From positions 1 through 21,555 of the IMG/VR virus record IMGVR_UViG_3300027872_000029: a stretch of DNA of 21,555 nt. One strand, given 5' to 3'. Source of the DNA: a virus. The first letter of the stretch is position 1; each line of letters starts with the position of its first letter. The position numbers and the translations under genes were made by a program. The notes below the pieces were generated by a model. It was not told where the DNA came from. It did no database searches and saw only the letters and a program-made list of their open reading frames with translations. Of this stretch, positions 14,424-21,115 are shown one piece after another.

Positions 14424-16067
14424 CTAGAGAGCTGAGTAGCCTGTTAAAGAATCCATCCCTTCCATTCTCTCCTCTAATTCATCTTCTCTCTGCTTTTCTT
14501 CTTCTCTACTCACCGGAGCAATCCAGAATTCTTCACCTTGTGCTAATGCATCATGTAAGTGATAGTTATCTGTGGCTCCAAAATTATCAAACTCCCAAAT
14601 AATATCTCTCTGACTTCCATCACCTAAGAAATAAATCTGACCTGCTGCATATCGGTTTCCAAGAACTGCTACTCTTTCAAACTTTATCTTATCTTTTGGT
14701 GGCTTGTAGGGAATGATACTAAACCTACAATTCCGTATGAGCATCTCTCTTTTAATCCAATGAGAGTAGACAGCAGAGAAAACTACTTCTTCAATGCATA
14801 CTGCTCTCGGATGCCACTTTTGTACTAACTCAAACGTTTTCTCCACAAACTGCGTGGGGTTCATTTCTTCCTTGGATATCTCAAGGATAAAAACATTTAA
14901 GAATCTGTCTGTGCCCGTAACTACAATACCTGGAGTCTTAGTAACTGCTGGGTCATTTAGAATTAAGATATCTAAATCCCGTAACTTCCACTTCAGGTGT
15001 CCAAGTTCGTTAAAAGCTGTTACCGCATAGTTCGGTTGTGGCGTATAGAATCTTTTCCAGTTTGGATTAAATTCTACCAATCCCTCATGAGGGTCGTTTG
15101 CGTACTGTGCTGCCCAGACTCGCTTATTCTTTCGTAGAATGTCCAGAGAATCAGATGGAAAGTGCTCTGGAAATACAGGTTCTGCGATTCCGGTTTCTTT
15201 ATTTAACTCCTCAACCCTTCTAATATAACGGACCATCTTTCCTTCATAACGATCCATCATATGTGCATAAACATCATCTACTGACCATCTAGTTCCTACT
15301 ACATCTAATCTTCCAGTTTTAAGGACAACGAAGAAGGATTGAATGTTGTCGAACCACTGAATTAACGCGGCTTTTTCAACACGACTATCCCTGGCTTTAT
15401 CTCCAAATATGTCATCGAGCTTAATGGCATCGTAGTGTCGTCCTTGGGATCTTCCTCCAACTCCGATAGTATCAAACGTTGGTTCTGCCCAGAACTCAGT
15501 TCTTGGAAGCTCAAGTTCTGATTTGTTAATCCTTTGTTCTCTCGGATTCGGCATACACTCAGGAAAGAGGGCAATGAGTTTCGGATTTCCCGTGAAGTGG
15601 CTAGTAATTTCATAAAGAAATCGCTGTGAACCGGCATGGGCTTCGTGACCCAATAAGAGTCGCAAATCCGTTCCCAAATTACGGGGGTATTTGGCTGCTC
15701 CTGAATCATCGGGTAATGCATATTGTATAGAATCCGTTATCGTCTTGATTGTAGATTTAAAATGCGAACGAGCCAACAATGTTAACCTATACAGGATATC
15801 TGAATCTGCTGTTACATCCAACCAACTACAAAAGTGCCCATGAAATGTAACTGTTAACTTATTATAACCAAGAATAGCTGTTGAGAGAAAGAATAAATCA
15901 TGTTTACACTGAATCCTAAGCTCTCTTATGTTATCTTCATCTAACTTGTCATGTTCCTTCTTAGCTAACTCTTGTGCTTTTTCTAGTCTATCGGGATGCA
16001 GTAAAAGTTCCCATTCTTCATCTGTCGGAGCCTCTAATTTCTGCGGCCCCAGAATTAGTCCTGGCAT
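14424..16067 (-). CDS. terL: Terminase large subunit
   Basis: A 547-residue packaging motor. The ATG at 16067 overlaps the TerS stop. The N-terminal ATPase shows a deviant Walker A, ARSHFKST (99-106), a Walker B IKLDDI (215-220) with the acidic pair 218-219, and a VGTR coupling motif at 257-260. The C-terminal nuclease has the expected acidic residues: Asp372 (LNDPA), Glu426/427 (CIEE) and Asp506 (LHDALAQ). Length is at the upper end of the usual 420-550 range. With TerS it cuts and translocates DNA through the portal using ATP. Function is confident from the motif set. Confidence 0.93.
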   Translation of the reverse strand: MPGLILGPQKLEAPTDEEWELLLHPDRLEKAQELAKKEHDKLDEDNIRELRIQCKHDLFFLSTAILGYNKLTVTFHGHFCSWLDVTADSDILYRLTLLARSHFKSTIKTITDSIQYALPDDSGAAKYPRNLGTDLRLLLGHEAHAGSQRFLYEITSHFTGNPKLIALFPECMPNPREQRINKSELELPRTEFWAEPTFDTIGVGGRSQGRHYDAIKLDDIFGDKARDSRVEKAALIQWFDNIQSFFVVLKTGRLDVVGTRWSVDDVYAHMMDRYEGKMVRYIRRVEELNKETGIAEPVFPEHFPSDSLDILRKNKRVWAAQYANDPHEGLVEFNPNWKRFYTPQPNYAVTAFNELGHLKWKLRDLDILILNDPAVTKTPGIVVTGTDRFLNVFILEISKEEMNPTQFVEKTFELVQKWHPRAVCIEEVVFSAVYSHWIKREMLIRNCRFSIIPYKPPKDKIKFERVAVLGNRYAAGQIYFLGDGSQRDIIWEFDNFGATDNYHLHDALAQGEEFWIAPVSREEEKQREDELEERMEGMDSLTGYSAL

Positions 16068-16741
16068 TATTCCATTCGCCCATCTTCCACTTTTGGTGAT
16101 GTTACATCTATTGCTTCTAGACTCTGATACTTCTCTCGAACTTCTCTAGACCTTGCCAGCCCTTCTTTAATCTCTACAAGAGCTGAGTTCTTGAGATTAT
16201 TAACTGTTACGTTGTTTGCGTGAATGTGTGTATCACCATTATCCTTCTTACCACCCATAACTCCAGTTGAGGATAGGAGCTTAAATGCTTTATCTACCAC
16301 AGCAAAAGGCTCGTCTCTAGCTAGATCATCATCTTCTAAAACATCAGAGATTCTCTCCATAGCCTTTGCCTGCATATGTTCTATTCTTTCTTCTTGAATC
16401 TCCTTATTCTTTTTTATCATCTCTTTTAAAGCATATCTTTTGATAATCACAGCTTGTGGTGTATTACAAATTCTACTAACATACTGAACAGATTTATTTA
16501 ACTTAGCTGCAATCATAGCATGAGGAGCGCCTGCACAATCTAATGCTACTATTTCCTCATGTATTGGTTTCCAAGTCTTAGGTTGCCATTTCTGAATAGA
16601 TGCACGACGAGAAGTAAGTTCATCCTTCTTAGGACGACCTCTTTTTCTCTTAGTAGAAAGTTGTGTCAAAGCAGCCATATCTGGATCTATACTAGACCCT
16701 AGCGCTGACATCTCAGGAATTTCCATTACTGCGACACTCAT
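16067..16741 (-). CDS. terS: Terminase small subunit (putative)
   Basis: A 224-residue protein immediately before TerL, sharing a TAATG overlap with it. It has an AT-hook-like KRKRGRPKK at 31-39, a helix-turn-helix candidate at about 59-95 (HEEIVALDCAGAPHAMIAAK, then KSVQYVSRICNTPQ), a long coiled-coil segment at 100-130 (ALKEMIKKNKEIQEERIEHM) and an acidic/hydrophobic C-terminal part. DNA recognition and oligomerisation domains in that order fit small terminases, which select the packaging site. Its own packaging site may lie near; none could be seen. Confidence 0.82.
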   Translation of the reverse strand: MSVAVMEIPEMSALGSSIDPDMAALTQLSTKRKRGRPKKDELTSRRASIQKWQPKTWKPIHEEIVALDCAGAPHAMIAAKLNKSVQYVSRICNTPQAVIIKRYALKEMIKKNKEIQEERIEHMQAKAMERISDVLEDDDLARDEPFAVVDKAFKLLSSTGVMGGKKDNGDTHIHANNVTVNNLKNSALVEIKEGLARSREVREKYQSLEAIDVTSPKVEDGRME

Positions 16742-16899
16742 AGATTTTTGGTCCCTGGAATTCTAGGTGTAGTCTTACTAGCAATCGGCATCTTTGGAGG
16801 AAAGCGTTTTAAACCCTTCAGGTGTGAATTGACACCTTTTAAAAAGGCTCCCCTAACTACTGCACGTCTCTTTACTATCGGTGGAAATTTTCTAGCCAT
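16738..16899 (-). CDS. Very basic 53-residue protein
   Basis: A 53-residue protein with 14 Lys/Arg and no Asp or Glu: ARKFPPIVKRRAVVRGAFLK, then GLKRFPPKMP and a C-terminal SKTTPRIPGTKNL. The stop overlaps the TerS start (ATGA), and the start follows the previous stop by one base. No clear ribosome-binding site is seen, so coupling to the preceding small gene is likely. Fitting exactly between two genes with overlaps of the operon's usual kind supports it as real. DNA binding is inferred from charge. Confidence 0.55.
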   Translation of the reverse strand: MARKFPPIVKRRAVVRGAFLKGVNSHLKGLKRFPPKMPIASKTTPRIPGTKNL

Positions 16900-16900
16900 G

Positions 16901-17050
16901 TTAATTTAAGAACCATAGTAAGGGAAGTAGGATGTGTAACCTACGAATCCAATTAGCATGGGAATCTATTCCATTATATTCCTTATGACCACCACCGCCC
17001 GCAGGAGCGCCGCCTTCCCAAAAGAACGAATGTAGTGACATTCCTGGCAT
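16901..17050 (-). CDS. Small hypothetical protein
   Basis: A 49-residue protein starting at ATG 17050, nine bases after AGAGGA and two bases after the previous stop; it stops one base before the next ATG. It has a Gly-rich N-terminal third (FFWEGGAPAGGGGHKEYNG) and a C-terminal hydrophobic stretch (RRLHILLPLLWFLN) that could associate with membrane. Good ribosome-binding site and tight packing make it likely real; no family recognised. Confidence 0.55.
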   Translation of the reverse strand: MPGMSLHSFFWEGGAPAGGGGHKEYNGIDSHANWIRRLHILLPLLWFLN

Positions 17051-17052
17051 TG

Positions 17053-17304
17053 TTATTCCTCTTTATCTGGAACAGTAAAAACTGGAACATTCTCTCCAGC
17101 CATTATTCTCTTTACTACTTCCTTATCATACTTCTCTAAATGTGCTAGCGCGTTGCCAAATCGTACTGATATATCTTCATTCTCTTTCGTCTTTATTGCG
17201 TATGCTTTCTCGTACTCATCAATCTTCTCATTCCCTTGTGCTACCTTAACATACAAATTCCCAACGTGTTCCAACAACTTGTTTACTGAGATCTGCTCTG
17301 GCAT
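17053..17304 (-). CDS. Small coiled-coil hypothetical protein
   Basis: An 83-residue acidic protein with GGGGA before an ATG at 17304. It is predicted helical throughout residues 5-68 (VNKLLEHVGNLYVKVAQGNE, then KIDEYEKAYAIKTKENEDI, LAHLEKYDKEVVKRIM) and ends PVFTVPDKEE. This could be a coiled-coil oligomer, perhaps a virion or scaffold accessory. Not recognised. Confidence 0.62.
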   Translation of the reverse strand: MPEQISVNKLLEHVGNLYVKVAQGNEKIDEYEKAYAIKTKENEDISVRFGNALAHLEKYDKEVVKRIMAGENVPVFTVPDKEE

Positions 17305-17313
17305 TTTTCCCCA

Positions 17314-18021
17314 CTAAATATAAGGTGGTCCTAGAAAACCGTGACTTGGATGTAACACGGCTTTTGGGGCTGGCCTAAGTGAAACACCAATAGTAGCCCA
17401 ATTCTCAGCGCCAATAAGTGTCCAATCTATAGTAACATTAGGACTAACCTCAGCTCTATTTGCTAAACTATTCCCCATACTTCTTCCGCCAGATCCACCA
17501 AAGGTTTCTGCTATTTCCGTTGATGGGGCGTCTACTGATATTTCTGTAGTATCTTTATCCTCTACACCTAAACCACCATAAACTCTTTCCCCAGGAACTG
17601 TAGCTACTACAATTGTTGGTGCAGTATCTGAATCATTATTTGTAGCAACTGTATTGAAAGTAGTAGCTCCCTGTTCCACTCCTGTATTAGAAACAGCTAT
17701 CGCAGTAAAGCCTGCTGTCGCTGTTAATGCTGTATCTAATGTAATAGTAATATCAGCAGTTTTAGAAGTTGGATCTTTAAGATACCAAATCTCAATCCTG
17801 CCATCATTTACTGTTCTTGTAGATTGTCCTAGGAACGTCATTGCTTCATTGACGCCCGCTGCGTCCCATGCAATATTATCAACTACTTCAAGCAAATTGT
17901 TATTAAATACAATAAAACATAACAATAACTTAGAACTACCAACCTCAACTACATGACCAGAAACTGTAAGAACTGTCCCACCCGTTTGTGCTGCCGTGGT
18001 TACTGTGCCAGGAATAATCAT
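17314..18021 (-). CDS. Putative beta-sandwich virion protein
   Basis: A 235-residue protein coupled by TAATG to the previous gene. It is mostly beta-strand with Thr/Val/Ala-rich turns (SKLLLCFIVFNNNLLEVVDN, IEIWYLKDPTSKTADITITL, WATIGVSLRPA at 206-218). The last motif is a common ending of immunoglobulin- or carbohydrate-binding-like sandwiches in phage and bacterial surface proteins. A short Pro/Gly-rich tail (HGFLGPPYI) follows. It is probably a tail or head surface protein. Confidence 0.62.
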   Translation of the reverse strand: MIIPGTVTTAAQTGGTVLTVSGHVVEVGSSKLLLCFIVFNNNLLEVVDNIAWDAAGVNEAMTFLGQSTRTVNDGRIEIWYLKDPTSKTADITITLDTALTATAGFTAIAVSNTGVEQGATTFNTVATNNDSDTAPTIVVATVPGERVYGGLGVEDKDTTEISVDAPSTEIAETFGGSGGRSMGNSLANRAEVSPNVTIDWTLIGAENWATIGVSLRPAPKAVLHPSHGFLGPPYI

Positions 18022-18377
18022 TATCGACCACTCGATTTTCTTCTTGGCCTATTTTCTACAACACTAGCCCCAATCGCAATCCCAGGAGTAGGATTAACTC
18101 CACCCTCTGGATTGGTAACCATTAACCAATCACTTCTTTGAAGAATTGGAATATCCAATCTCCCTGTTTCAACTGGATCAATCAACATCTCAAACTCATT
18201 CACTGGAGGAGCGAGTGCTCTATTAAACATTTTTAAGAGGATCTTTCTATTGGTAATGGAACCAATAACTCCAATGCCTTGAATCCTCATTGTAACATCA
18301 TCATACGTGAGAATAAGCTCAGCAGAGCCTTCTCTTGGAAATGCAAAAGAAGCAAAACCTACATTAACTGTCGCCAT
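18021..18377 (-). CDS. Hypothetical virion protein
   Basis: A 118-residue protein, ATG at 18377 (TAATG overlap) with AAGAG upstream. Pattern: beta strands (MATVNVGFASFAFP, AELILTYDDVTMRIQGIGVI), a central helix or strand turn (NRKILLKMFNRAL) and a C-terminal basic end (ENRPRRKSSGR). I do not recognise a family. Located between two beta-rich virion proteins of the same operon. Confidence 0.6.
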   Translation of the reverse strand: MATVNVGFASFAFPREGSAELILTYDDVTMRIQGIGVIGSITNRKILLKMFNRALAPPVNEFEMLIDPVETGRLDIPILQRSDWLMVTNPEGGVNPTPGIAIGASVVENRPRRKSSGR

Positions 18378-19252
18378 TAAGCTGCGCTCTTATAACCCTG
18401 AGCAGAAACTCTAACATCCGTAACAGCACCAGAAAGAGCCATCTGCAAAGCTGTATTTGCTGTAAGAGCAAGAGGAACTGGCATTTGGTGAGAGAAACCT
18501 CCACCACCAGCAGCACAGAAGAAACTCAGGATAGTCGTAGTTCCATCTTTAATGTCTACCCGAACATCTGTAGTAACATTAGTATTGGAACCAGAAACAG
18601 AAGTAATATAATTAATAAGACCAGCGCCCGGTGCAGCAATGATAGAAACATCACTAGCAAGCGTGAGAGTTGCCAGGCCACGAATTATATTCGCTGAGAT
18701 AGTATAAGGAAGGGTTACTAACTTACCAAGTAAATCTGCAACTAAACGAACTGCATCCCCATTACCTACTACTGGTCTATCTGTATTTCTCGCCAATCCA
18801 CCAACAGAAACAGGCTTTCCACCCTGAATAACTCCGTCAGAACTTTCACCTGCTACAGCGAATGGAAGGGATTGTGCTGCTATATCAACTACTTGTGCCC
18901 CACTTCTAAGAAACCAAGCCCGAACTGCATCTCCATCTGAACCCACAGGAACAGGAGGACCAGCAGAAGCATATCCACCCTGTAAAAGTGGATTAATAGT
19001 TGTAGCAGCAGCATCATGTGGAGTAGTACCAGCAACAGGCAAACCAGTAGAAGGAACTTTAGGAAGAACAACTAATCCTATACTTAAACCAGTAGGATCT
19101 GCAATTTGCACATCAGCTAACTCTGTAGCCGCTGCGCCCGCAATTACCATTCTTTCTCGTTGTACTGTTTTCGCAGCTACCAATAAACTAGTAGTATCTA
19201 CACTCTTAGTAGGTATACCAGTTTCTACAACATCAATAAATCCGTCAGCCAT
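18377..19252 (-). CDS. Putative beta-rich tail or head fibre-like protein
   Basis: A 291-residue protein with GGAGGAAC before the ATG at 19252. It is rich in Val, Ala, Thr and Gly with few aromatic residues. Residues 190-291 (IRGLATLTLASDVSIIAAPG, YITSVSGSNTNV, VDIKDGTTTILSFFCAAGGG, DVRVSAQGYKSA) resemble a beta-sandwich tail-protein domain. The N-terminal 60 residues look like an assembly region. Sited near the start of the late operon, separate from the main tail block, so an appendage made early in assembly is possible. Function uncertain. Confidence 0.65.
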   Translation of the reverse strand: MADGFIDVVETGIPTKSVDTTSLLVAAKTVQRERMVIAGAAATELADVQIADPTGLSIGLVVLPKVPSTGLPVAGTTPHDAAATTINPLLQGGYASAGPPVPVGSDGDAVRAWFLRSGAQVVDIAAQSLPFAVAGESSDGVIQGGKPVSVGGLARNTDRPVVGNGDAVRLVADLLGKLVTLPYTISANIIRGLATLTLASDVSIIAAPGAGLINYITSVSGSNTNVTTDVRVDIKDGTTTILSFFCAAGGGGFSHQMPVPLALTANTALQMALSGAVTDVRVSAQGYKSAA

Positions 19253-19253
19253 T

Positions 19254-19607
19254 TTAGAAGTTCCTCCAGTTCTTAACTACGTGCCATGTCTGATCTCCCG
19301 TAACTGCTCCTGGAGCCAGGATACGGAAACCAGCAAAGTTCAAAATATCAATATAAGTTCTTGCTTTCGTATCTGCTGGGGGAGCAATGTCAGCAATTGG
19401 AGAGCCACCTTCAAGAGTTACCCAAACAGGAATGATAAAATCATGTGTAACTTGAATAACATAAGCAGCAGCAGCCAAACCTACAGAAGCTGACAATCCT
19501 ATGGAAAGAGCATCAGCAAAAACATCATCCGCCGGACCATAAGCCTGAGAGAATGTAGTACCATCTGGTATAACAATATCTGGCATACTGCCTGAGAAAT
19601 CGGCCAT
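19254..19607 (-). CDS. First gene of late operon, hypothetical virion protein
   Basis: A 117-residue protein, ATG at 19607 with AGGA close upstream. It is Ala/Ser/Val-rich (SIGLSASVGLAAAAYVIQVT, 36-55), then a beta-rich part (DFIIPVWVTLEGGSPIADIA) and a C-terminal TWHVVKNWRNF. No family recognised; it is the promoter-proximal gene of the whole minus-strand operon. Confidence 0.6.
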   Translation of the reverse strand: MADFSGSMPDIVIPDGTTFSQAYGPADDVFADALSIGLSASVGLAAAAYVIQVTHDFIIPVWVTLEGGSPIADIAPPADTKARTYIDILNFAGFRILAPGAVTGDQTWHVVKNWRNF

Positions 19608-19651
19608 GATCCTAGCTCTCTATAAAGGAAAGTAACGCTATACCCCATTTG

Positions 19652-19680
19652 AATATACTACTCTAACCGCCCGAACGCAA
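19652..19680 (-). promoter_or_regulatory. Candidate sigma70-type promoter of late operon
   Basis: On the minus strand TTGCGT (19675-19680), a 17-base spacer and TATATT (19652-19657) are placed about 45 bases before the first late ATG. The -10 is one base from consensus; the -35 matches three of six. T-rich sequence on this strand lies upstream (19750-19816), too far to be an ordinary UP element but possibly bent DNA. Confidence 0.4.
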
Positions 19681-19715
19681 CCCCCGACAAACATCCATCC
19701 CACATGGCCCTGTAC

Positions 19716-19732
19716 CCTAGCTACCCCTAGCT
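19716..19732 (-). repeat. AGCTAGG direct repeats upstream of late promoter
   Basis: Minus-strand AGCTAGG occurs at 19716-19722 and 19726-19732, exactly one helical turn (10 bases) apart, about 70-85 bases before the expected transcription start. A third copy lies at 19611-19617, just before the first late ATG. Spacing suggests a binding site for a regulator, which is inference. Confidence 0.45.
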
Positions 19733-19749
19733 CCACATATATTACTAGG

Positions 19750-19816
19750 AAAAAAACCAAGAAAAAAACCAAGAAAAAACTCAGAAAAATAAAATAAAAG
19801 AAAAATAAAATAAAAG
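19750..19816 (+). repeat. A-rich tandem repeat block
   Basis: Perfect direct repeats: AAAAAAACCAAG at 19750-19761 and 19762-19773, an 11-base variant AAAAAACTCAG at 19774-19784, then AAAAATAAAATAAAAG at 19785-19800 and 19801-19816. The block has no G:C pairs beyond the few repeat-end bases and strong strand bias (A on plus). It could be a melting or bending element of an origin, or regulator-binding iterons. Confidence 0.7.
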
Positions 19817-19844
19817 AAGCCCTGAAAAATTTTTATTGTACAAA

Positions 19845-19915
19845 TAGTCTAGACCTATCCGCCGCCCTAAGGTAGGTTTAATTTTGGGTCGCCCCCGTAC
19901 TAAACCTCCAGACTA
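19845..19915. other. Nested inverted repeats in divergence region
   Basis: Outer arms TAGTCT (19845-19850) and AGACTA (19910-19915) enclose inner arms AGGTTTA (19874-19880) and TAAACCT (19901-19907). An alternative pairing uses ACCTA (19853-19857) with TAGGT (19873-19877). The two pairings compete for the same bases. It could be an RNA structure or a protein-binding palindrome; no T-run marks it as a terminator. Confidence 0.4.
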
Positions 19916-20120
19916 ATATAGGGTGTAGTCAAAGCTCATTATTTTATTAGGACCACCCCCACCTATGAATAAGCAGAAACTAATCTCGGATTTCGGAAAG
20001 CATAAACCATTACAATTCAGTAAAATTCGGATTACATTACGGTTACAGTACTAGCGCCGGGCTGTACTTTATGGTACTGTTCGTGGTCAATGGATTACGG
20101 ATTTCTACCTGTGAGGTGAA

Positions 20121-20327
20121 ATGTCAGCCCTACTTTTCCGCCCGGATCGTGCGCCAGAATGTGTCAACGGAAACAATCGTAGGTATTCCCTTTTTACCCA
20201 GGATCGCCCAGGATCGCAGTACCGGCTGATAGCTTTGGTTCTGTGCAGGACTCGGAAAGATGCCGAATTGTTTTTCCGCAGGCGTCTTGAGGCGGATTCT
20301 AGGAATTGTATTCGGCAGATTCGATAG
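20121..20327 (+). CDS. Small Arg-rich hypothetical protein
   Basis: A 68-residue frame, ATG at 20121 four bases after GAGG in the leader CTGTGAGGTGA, which is shared with the gene at 20948. The protein is Arg-rich (FRPDRAPECVNGNNRRYS, then LCRTRKDAELFFRRRLEAD) with three cysteines and is otherwise unrecognised. A perfect 10-base tandem repeat (20197-20216) lies within it. The opposite strand is also open here (20130-20399) but has no ribosome-binding site. The shared leader is the main support; the region could instead be a structured RNA. Confidence 0.45.
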   Translation: MSALLFRPDRAPECVNGNNRRYSLFTQDRPGSQYRLIALVLCRTRKDAELFFRRRLEADSRNCIRQIR

Positions 20328-20333
20328 GTCTAC

Positions 20334-20389
20334 GCGCAAGGGTCCGGTCTGTGTTGGGGACGATCTCGGTTCGACTCCGCCTTGCGCCA
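20334..20389 (+). ncRNA. tRNA-like fold with T-loop and CCA-like end
   Basis: GCGCAAGG (20334-20341) pairs perfectly over 8 bp with CCTTGCGC (20380-20387), followed by CA. Inside are GTCC (20342-20345) pairing with GGAC (20358-20361), and a T-arm-like segment: CGG, TTCGACT (20370-20376, matching the TTCRANY T-loop), CCG. It is 56 bases, has no D-arm and no convincing 5+7 anticodon arm, so it is not a normal tRNA. It begins six bases after the stop of the preceding frame. It may be a tRNA-like processing signal, a degenerate tRNA, or a copy of a host tRNA end used for integration. Confidence 0.45.
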
Positions 20390-20470
20390 TACGGTACACG
20401 GTTGTATATTGATTCTGTAGGGTAGCTCATTGAGACGTAGGATTCATCATTTTTCCCAGGGAGTAGAATC

Positions 20471-20887
20471 ATGGATTTCGGAACACAGAAAGCCTCGGCA
20501 GATCACAAGCTCGGAAGTGGTAAGAATTCCAAGGGTTTGCCGAAAATCACAGTGGGAGAAGCGCCATTCCCGATTTATTCTGATTTCAAGGAATTTGTCG
20601 GAGCGGCCGGATCGCCAGAATCTGCTCTTACTTTCGTAAATGCCGCAGTGAAAAGCGCGGCAGGCGTGAGGGTTAGAGAGTTTATCGGGGATTCCCCTGA
20701 GAACGGTACCACAGAGGATGAAATTATCCTCAAGGCGATAGAGGCAGGAAAAGCCTTTATTCCTGTAGTCAAGGCGTCAAATAAGGAAAAGGGCGTTACT
20801 CTCGATTCCTTGCTGGCGCAGGTCAGGATGGAAGGACCGGAAGCCGTACAGAAAAGGCTTTTGGAACTTGCTTCCAAGATGGGATAA
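20471..20887 (+). CDS. Hypothetical early protein
   Basis: A 138-residue protein, ATG at 20471 with AGGGAG seven bases upstream. It has a polar, Gly/Lys-rich N-terminus (residues 1-30), then a mostly helical body: YSDFKEFVGAAGSPESALTF, VNAAVKSAAGVRVREFIG, DEIILKAIEAGKAFIPVVKA, TLDSLLAQVRMEG and VQKRLLELASKMG at the end. It contains no membrane segment, no cysteine and no catalytic motif. It ends just before an intrinsic terminator. I do not recognise the family; an early regulatory or DNA-metabolism accessory protein is possible. Confidence 0.72.
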   Translation: MDFGTQKASADHKLGSGKNSKGLPKITVGEAPFPIYSDFKEFVGAAGSPESALTFVNAAVKSAAGVRVREFIGDSPENGTTEDEIILKAIEAGKAFIPVVKASNKEKGVTLDSLLAQVRMEGPEAVQKRLLELASKMG

Positions 20888-20899
20888 GTTGCATAGATT

Positions 20900-20934
20900 C
20901 CGGGGGCCTCAAAATCCCCGGTTTCTTTTCTTTA
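20900..20934 (+). terminator. Intrinsic terminator after the 138-residue gene
   Basis: CCGGGG (20900-20905) and CCCCGG (20916-20921) form a 6-bp G:C stem with a 10-base loop, followed by the T-rich run TTTCTTTTCTTT (20922-20933). It lies 13 bases after the stop codon. The T-run merges into the leader of the next gene. Confidence 0.72.
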
Positions 20935-20943
20935 TCTGTGAGG
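20927..20943 (+). repeat. Shared leader TTTCTTTATCTGTGAGG, copy 1
   Basis: The 17-base TTTCTTTATCTGTGAGG is found here and again, identically, at 21269-21285, each time after a terminator-like hairpin and just before an ATGATG start. A shorter relative, CTGTGAGGTGA, precedes the ATG at 20121. The GAGGTGAT part can pair with the 16S rRNA 3' end. Confidence 0.7.
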
Positions 20944-20947
20944 TGAT

Positions 20948-21115
20948 ATGATGAGAAAGAAGAAAATTGGTAAGATTATCAAACTTGCCAAGAAAATCGG
21001 TGGATATGAAATGTTGATTAGGGAGAGTGGCGGAGGAAAAAAAGCTTTCGAGTTGACAATATTTGTGAGACATCTTTATCGGGAGTTGAACAGATTACTT
21101 GAGGAGATAGGATAA
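20948..21115 (+). CDS. Small basic hypothetical protein
   Basis: A 55-residue protein with two adjacent ATGs (20948 and 20951) after GAGGTGAT; the second has the longer, more usual spacing and would remove one Met. The N-terminus is Lys-rich (KKKIGKIIKLAKKIGG), followed by GGGKKAFELTIFVRHLYREL and LLEEIG. Predicted as a short basic helix plus an amphipathic helix. No family recognised. Its stop overlaps the next ATG. Confidence 0.6.
   Translation: MMRKKKIGKIIKLAKKIGGYEMLIRESGGGKKAFELTIFVRHLYRELNRLLEEIG

Larger units (their letters stand above)
19608..20120. other. 513-base non-coding divergence region
   Basis: No gene-like frame is found here. The left third carries the candidate promoter of the minus-strand operon and AGCTAGG repeats. 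The middle is an A-rich tandem-repeat block. The right third has nested inverted repeats and, nearer 20010-20038, a weak plus-strand promoter candidate (TTACAA, 17 bases, TACATT), which I would not trust. Coding direction and base skew switch across it, so it probably controls transcription of both arms and may also serve replication or packaging. Confidence 0.6.

Noticed and set aside
15362-15721. Second minus-strand frame inside terL
   Set aside because: Entirely nested in the terminase ATPase coding region, without a ribosome-binding site or protein-like composition.
20010-20038. Plus-strand sigma70 promoter (TTACAA, 17 bases, TACATT)
   Set aside because: Only three and four of six consensus matches; not above what AT-rich sequence gives by chance.
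20334-20389. Normal tRNA gene
   Set aside because: Too short, no D-arm, no 5-bp anticodon stem with a 7-base loop, and only three pairs in the T-stem.
20130-20399. Minus-strand open frame of 89 codons in the intergenic region
   Set aside because: No ribosome-binding site, overlaps the better-supported plus-strand frame and the tRNA-like element, and is isolated from the minus-strand operon.
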